Shown here in pieces: positions 6,140 to 9,927 of a DNA stretch of 9,927 nt. The number at the start of each line of letters is the position of its first letter. The stretch's first letter is position 1. The translations under genes were made by a program, and so were the position numbers. The notes beneath the pieces are model-generated. The model did not search any database. It was not told where the DNA came from and was given only the letters and a program-made list of their open reading frames with translations. This stretch comes from an uncultured Lachnospiraceae bacterium (GTDB lineage: Bacteria; Bacillota; Clostridia; Lachnospirales; Lachnospiraceae), in the NCBI GenBank assembly GCA_945788595.1, contig CALZMS010000017.1, positions 1-9,927 on the forward strand, in the 5' to 3' direction.

Positions 6140-6401
6140 ATAAGCGATGACGAAGAGAAGTACGGCAGTTTATCGTTCCCAGAGAGCAGAGGATGGTGGG
6201 ATCTCTGCAAAGTGAATCGGCCCGAATAACACTTTACCAGCTGTGAACTGAAAGGCAACGAGTAGGGGATCCGTACGCCGCGCGAGAGACGGCTAAGGTT
6301 TCAGTAATGAGACTGTAGAGTGACTGCATGACAGTAAATCAGGTGGTACCGCGGACAGATGCTGTTCGTCCTGAAAAGATTTCAGGATGGGCGGCTTTTT
6401 T
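6140..6401 (+). promoter_or_regulatory. T-box riboswitch controlling aspS, specifier read as AAC (Asn)
   Basis: The leader has the full T-box layout. Stem I contains the AG bulge and distal loop: AGAGAG at 6181, stem GCAGAG/CUCUGC at 6186-6191/6203-6208, and GGUG in the loop. Stem I base: AGAG before AAGUA (about 6154-6162) pairs with CUUU at 6232-6235, and CGG 6163-6165 pairs with CCG 6222-6224. Between them lies GAA-U-AAC-A (6224-6231), which puts the specifier at 6228-6230, AAC for Asn. A stem III-like GCCG/CGGC follows (6277-6293). The T-box AGGUGGUACCGCGG is at 6341-6354, with UGGU (6344-6347) to hold the tRNA 3' end; its antiterminator partner is UCGUCCU near 6366-6372. Uncharged tRNA should favour the antiterminator and switch on aspS. 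The class is certain; the specifier rests on alignment from memory with other T-boxes. Confidence 0.92.
6361..6401 (+). terminator. T-box regulated terminator before aspS
   Basis: GCUGUUCGUCCUGAAA (6361-6376) pairs along its full length, with four G-U wobbles, to UUUCAGGAUGGGCGGC (6380-6395) around the loop AGA, and six U follow. Its 5' arm overlaps the antiterminator partner (about 6366-6372), so the two structures exclude each other. Confidence 0.9.
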
Positions 6402-6461
6402 ATTGGAAAAAGCCGCAAATTCTGAGCAACTACACACAATGCAGAAAAAGAGGAGAAAATT

Positions 6462-8207
6462 ATGAGTACAATCTATCGTGAGAGAACTCTCAACCAGATC
6501 AGTGAAGCCGATGTGGACAGCCATCTTCGTGTGGCCGGCTGGGTGGAAAACATCCGTGACCACGGCGGTGTATCTTTTGTTGACCTTCGGGATATGTATG
6601 GCGTGCTGCAGGTAGTCATGCGGGATACCAGCCTGCTGGAAGGAATTTCCAAAGAGGACTGTGTGTCTATCGAAGGCATGATCGAGCACAGAGATGAGGA
6701 AACCTACAATCCGAAGATCCCCACAGGCACCATTGAACTGGAGGCTCACAGTGTGGATGTTCTGGGAAAAGTATATAAGCAGCTGCCCTTTGAGATCATG
6801 ACTTCCAAGAATGTCCGTGAGGATGTCCGCCTGAAATACCGTTATCTGGATCTCAGAAATGAGAAAGTCAGAGACAACATGATCTTCCGTTCCAAGGTGA
6901 TCAGCTTCCTGCGTCAGAAAATGACAGAGATGGGATTCCTGGAGATCCAGACTCCGATTCTCTGCGCATCCAGCCCGGAGGGTGCCCGCGATTATATCGT
7001 TCCGTCCCGTAAGTTTAAGGGCAAATTTTACGCATTGCCCCAGGCTCCCCAGCAGTATAAGCAACTGTTAATGGTGTCCGGCTTTGATAAATATTTCCAG
7101 ATCGCTCCCTGCTTCCGTGATGAGGATGCCCGTGCGGATCGTTCCCCGGGAGAGTTCTACCAGCTGGATTTTGAGATGAGCTTTGCCACACAGGAGGATG
7201 TGTTCCGTGTAGGTGAGGAAGTGCTGACCGCTACTTTCGAGAAATTTGCTCCCGAAGGCAGTCAGGTAACTGCGGCTCCTTATCCGGTGATCAGCTACAA
7301 AGAGGCTATGCTGACCTATGGTACAGATAAGCCGGATCTGAGAAACCCGCTGCGTATCATTGATCTGACAGAGTTTTTCCAGAGATGTACGTTTAAACCC
7401 TTCCATAAAAAGACCGTCCGTGCCATCAAGGTGCATGCGGATATGTCCAAGGGCTTCCATGAAAAACTGCTGAAATTCGCCACATCCATCGGTATGGGCG
7501 GCCTGGGTTATCTGGAAGTGCAGGAGGATGGTTCCTACAAAGGCCCCATCGACAAGTTTATTCCGGAGGATATGAAGGAAGAGATGCGGACTCTGGCTTC
7601 TCTGGAAGTGGGAGATACCATTTTCTTCATCGCTGATAAGGAAAAACGCGCTGCGGAATACGCAGGACAGCTGCGCACAGAGCTGGGCAAGCGCCTGGAT
7701 CTGATTGAGAAAAATGCTTTCCGCTTCTGCTTTATCAATGACTTCCCGATGTATGAGTACGATGAGCAGGAAAAGAAGCTGATCTTCACCCACAATCCCT
7801 TCTCTATGCCCCAGGGTGGACTGGAAGCTCTGGAGACCATGGATCCGGAAGAGATTCTGGCATACCAGTACGATATCGTCTGCAATGGTGTGGAGCTTTC
7901 TTCCGGTGCTGTCAGAAACCACCGTCTCGATATCATGGTCAAGGCTTTTGAGTTGGCCGGTTATACTGAGGAAGAGCTTAAGGCAAAATTCGGAGCTCTC
8001 TACAATGCATTCCAGTTTGGTGCTCCGCCTCATGCCGGAATGGCGCCGGGCGTGGATCGTATGATCATGCTGCTGCGTGACGAGGAGAATATCCGTGAAG
8101 TTATTCCGTTCCCGATGAACGGTAATGCTCAGGATCTGATGTGCGGTGCTCCGAACGAAGTGACGGAGACACAGCTTCGTGAGGTTCACATCAAAGTCAG
8201 AGATTAA
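6462..8207 (+). CDS. aspS: Aspartate--tRNA ligase (probably non-discriminating)
   Basis: This is a complete 581-residue bacterial-type AspRS, which charges tRNA with Asp in the cytoplasm. An OB-fold anticodon-binding domain occupies about residues 1-110 (GWVENIRDHGGVSFVDLRD). The class II core follows with the QAPQQYKQ segment, motif 2 FRDEDARADR (218-227) and motif 3 GAPPHAGMAPGVDR (520-533). The inserted GAD domain lies around 280-430. H34 in the RDHGG stretch matches the His of non-discriminating AspRS (His31 in Pseudomonas aeruginosa), where Leu marks discriminating enzymes such as that of E. coli; such enzymes also make Asp-tRNA(Asn). Motif 2 continues SPGEFYQ, one residue longer than the common QPEFTQ. 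AGAGGAG at 6449-6455 sets the start. The T-box leader controls expression and a terminator closes the gene, so it is transcribed alone; no gatCAB genes are next to it. Confidence 0.97.
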   Translation: MSTIYRERTLNQISEADVDSHLRVAGWVENIRDHGGVSFVDLRDMYGVLQVVMRDTSLLEGISKEDCVSIEGMIEHRDEETYNPKIPTGTIELEAHSVDVLGKVYKQLPFEIMTSKNVREDVRLKYRYLDLRNEKVRDNMIFRSKVISFLRQKMTEMGFLEIQTPILCASSPEGARDYIVPSRKFKGKFYALPQAPQQYKQLLMVSGFDKYFQIAPCFRDEDARADRSPGEFYQLDFEMSFATQEDVFRVGEEVLTATFEKFAPEGSQVTAAPYPVISYKEAMLTYGTDKPDLRNPLRIIDLTEFFQRCTFKPFHKKTVRAIKVHADMSKGFHEKLLKFATSIGMGGLGYLEVQEDGSYKGPIDKFIPEDMKEEMRTLASLEVGDTIFFIADKEKRAAEYAGQLRTELGKRLDLIEKNAFRFCFINDFPMYEYDEQEKKLIFTHNPFSMPQGGLEALETMDPEEILAYQYDIVCNGVELSSGAVRNHRLDIMVKAFELAGYTEEELKAKFGALYNAFQFGAPPHAGMAPGVDRMIMLLRDEENIREVIPFPMNGNAQDLMCGAPNEVTETQLREVHIKVRD

Positions 8208-8221
8208 AGTGTAAATGTATG

Positions 8222-8253
8222 GGCCGGGACGATTCGTCGTTCTGGCCTGTTTT
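8222..8253 (+). terminator. Rho-independent terminator of aspS
   Basis: GGCCGGGACGA (8222-8232) pairs with TCGTTCTGGCC (8237-8247), including two G-U pairs, around a TTCG loop. TGTTTT follows. It starts 14 bases after the aspS stop codon. Confidence 0.9.
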
Positions 8254-8414
8254 CTATCATGTGTAATATCCAGTCCTCCTGGCCTATGTTTTTTGTTCGG
8301 GTGTCGAAGTAACAGTGCTATCTAGCAGATCTATAATTATTTTGACGTTATCTTTGTTTTAATGACTGTGTCGGATAGAGAAGATTTGACGCGATTTTTG
8401 TGCATGATAGTGTA

Positions 8415-8443
8415 TTGTCAGAGGTTTTTTTGTATGCAATAAT
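8415..8443 (+). promoter_or_regulatory. Candidate promoter of malQ
   Basis: TTGTCA (8415-8420, 5 of 6) is 17 bases from AATAAT (8438-8443, 5 of 6), which carries a TGC extension at 8435-8437. It lies 34 bases before the malQ ATG. I could not find a convincing cre or MalR-type operator around it. Confidence 0.55.
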
Positions 8444-8477
8444 AAAGCGTACGACAAAAAACGGAGGAACGAAATCA

Positions 8478-9927
8478 ATGAACAGAGCTAGCGGTATTTT
8501 ACTTCCGATCTCAAGCCTTCCGTCCCCTTATGGTATCGGTACCTTTTCAAAGGAAGCCTATGAATTTTCGGATAAACTGGTGGAGGCCGGACAGAGCTAT
8601 TGGCAGATTCTGCCTCTGGGACCCACCGGCTATGGGGATTCTCCCTATCAGCCTTTTTCAACCTTTGCGGGCAATCCATATCTGATTGATCTGGAGACCC
8701 TGATCGAAGAGGGACTTCTGACAAAAGAAGAGTGTGAAGAAGCGGATCTGACGGGACATCCCAACTATATTGAATATGGAAAACAGTATGAAAATCGTTT
8801 TCCGCTGTTAAGAAAAGCCTACGAGAGAAGCGACATTGCAAAAGATGAGAAGTTTCAGGCTTTTGTGCGGGAAAACGAGTGGTGGGTAAAGGATTATGCC
8901 CTCTTTATGACGGTGAAAAAGTGCTTTAACGGCGCTGCCTGGAGCGAATGGGCCCAGGATATCCGCATGCGTTGGGGATATTCCCTGGATTATTATTACA
9001 GCACCTACCCGGAAGAAATCGAATTTTACGAGTTTTTGCAGTATAAGTTTTTTGAACAGTGGACGAAGCTCAAAGCGTATGTCAACAGCATTGGTATCAA
9101 GCTGATCGGTGACCTGCCGATTTACGTGGCTTATGACAGTGCCGATGCCTGGGCTTGTCCTCAGCTGTTCCAGTTTGACGACGAGAACTATCCTGTCCGG
9201 GTGGCCGGTGTTCCGCCGGATGCCTTCTCTGAGACAGGTCAGCTCTGGGGCAATCCGCTTTACAACTGGGACTATCATCGCCAGACCGGCTATGAATGGT
9301 GGGTGCGCCGTATGAAACATGCGAAAAAGCTCTACGATGTGGTGCGCATCGACCATTTCCGCGGCTTTGACGAATATTTCTCCATTCCGGCCAAGGACGA
9401 TACCGCTATGAACGGTCGTTGGGAAAAGGGACCGGGCATGGATCTGTTCAATACCCTGAAACGGGAGATACCGGATGTAGAAGTGATCGCAGAGGATCTG
9501 GGTGTGGTAACTCCTTCCGTGGAAAAACTGGTGGCAGACAGTGGTTTCCCGAATATGCGTGTACTGGAGTTTGGTTTTGAACCCGCTGATCTGTTAAGCC
9601 CCCATATGCCGTACCGGTACAATACCAACTGCGTGGTATATACGGGAACGCATGACAACGAGACGCTGAAAGGCTGGTTTGACAGTCTCGGCAAAAAGAG
9701 AGTGGCCTATATCGAGAAGTATCTGGAGAATGCCTGCGGCCGTCAGGATACGGTCTGCTGGGATATTATCCGTCTGGCCATGATGAGCAGTGCCAATCTT
9801 TGCGTGATCCCCATGCAGGATTATCTGATGCTGGGCAATGAGGCCGGTATGAACCATCCGTCCACTCTGGGCAATAACTGGAACCATTCCGTCTACTTTT
9901 TCCCAGTCGATGCATCCCATAAATGCG
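8478..9927 (+). CDS. malQ: 4-alpha-glucanotransferase (amylomaltase, GH77), 3' end cut off by window edge
   Basis: The first 483 codons of a GH77 amylomaltase are present and the frame is open to the window end; family proteins have about 500 residues, so little is missing. The enzyme moves glucan segments between malto-oligosaccharides in cytoplasmic maltodextrin or glycogen metabolism. The N-terminal SGILLPISSLPSPYGIG and WQILPLGPTGYGDSPYQ are family hallmarks. The catalytic residues are all visible: nucleophile D292 in VVRIDHFRG, acid/base E339 in VIAEDLGV, and D393 in GTHDNET, at nearly the same positions as in the Thermus enzyme (D293, E340, D395). Substrate-loop residues GVPPDAFSETGQLWGNPLYNW (about 249-269) are also intact. 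GGAGGA at 8463-8468 supports the start. It stands alone behind the aspS terminator; any maltose operon partners would be downstream of the window. Confidence 0.97.
   Translation, partial: MNRASGILLPISSLPSPYGIGTFSKEAYEFSDKLVEAGQSYWQILPLGPTGYGDSPYQPFSTFAGNPYLIDLETLIEEGLLTKEECEEADLTGHPNYIEYGKQYENRFPLLRKAYERSDIAKDEKFQAFVRENEWWVKDYALFMTVKKCFNGAAWSEWAQDIRMRWGYSLDYYYSTYPEEIEFYEFLQYKFFEQWTKLKAYVNSIGIKLIGDLPIYVAYDSADAWACPQLFQFDDENYPVRVAGVPPDAFSETGQLWGNPLYNWDYHRQTGYEWWVRRMKHAKKLYDVVRIDHFRGFDEYFSIPAKDDTAMNGRWEKGPGMDLFNTLKREIPDVEVIAEDLGVVTPSVEKLVADSGFPNMRVLEFGFEPADLLSPHMPYRYNTNCVVYTGTHDNETLKGWFDSLGKKRVAYIEKYLENACGRQDTVCWDIIRLAMMSSANLCVIPMQDYLMLGNEAGMNHPSTLGNNWNHSVYFFPVDASHKC

Noticed and set aside
6149..6151. 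GAC near the 5' end of the T-box as an Asp specifier
   Set aside because: The specifier lies on the 3' side of the Stem I internal loop; this GAC is upstream of the stem's 5' strand.
8386..8413. TTGACG...TAGTGT as the malQ promoter
   Set aside because: The -10 matches only 3 of 6; the pair at 8415-8443 is better spaced and closer to consensus.

Overview
The window reads as a chromosomal segment of a low-to-moderate GC, Gram-positive anaerobe of the Clostridia, most likely a Lachnospiraceae member (Blautia/Ruminococcus type). The reasons are strong purine-rich Shine-Dalgarno sites before nearly every gene, a T-box leader on an aminoacyl-tRNA synthetase gene, and an AspRS sequence that resembles what I remember of Lachnospiraceae enzymes. 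This placement comes from memory and inference; no search was run.

Layout. (1) 1-380, minus strand: 5' part of a short-chain dehydrogenase/reductase that continues off the left edge. (2) 381-805: a gap with the SDR promoter and then a purine-rich stretch built of nested tandem repeats (83-bp period), which forms the leader of the next unit. (3) 806-3056, plus strand: a probable two-gene operon of a lactate/malate dehydrogenase-family enzyme and a DAACS-family symporter, closed by a terminator at 3078-3130. (4) 3131-5288: an AT-rich island with a promoter, a perfect 11-bp hairpin, a small ORF, an N-terminal fragment of an unrecognised protein, and a decayed AlbA_2/ATPase/winged-helix regulator, followed by a cluster of GTCTCA/TGAGAC direct and inverted repeats. 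(5) 5289-5888, minus strand: a HAD phosphatase with its own promoter and a 21-bp palindrome upstream. (6) 6104-8253, plus strand: promoter, T-box riboswitch, aspS and terminator. (7) 8415-9927, plus strand: promoter and malQ (4-alpha-glucanotransferase), which runs off the right edge.

How the parts may work together. The dehydrogenase carries the malate-type Arg at the substrate-selecting position, and its partner symporter lacks the usual Arg that binds a side-chain carboxylate; the pair may handle a small hydroxy-/keto-acid or related substrate. The aspS T-box aligns with an Asn (AAC) specifier rather than an Asp one, and the AspRS has the His associated with non-discriminating enzymes. Together these suggest that aspS is controlled by uncharged tRNA-Asn and serves the indirect Asp-tRNA(Asn)/amidotransferase route. 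The regulator island looks acquired and decaying. No complete new defence or mobile system is present; the most unusual content is regulatory DNA (the repeat leader, the GTCTCA cluster, the palindromes and the T-box specificity).
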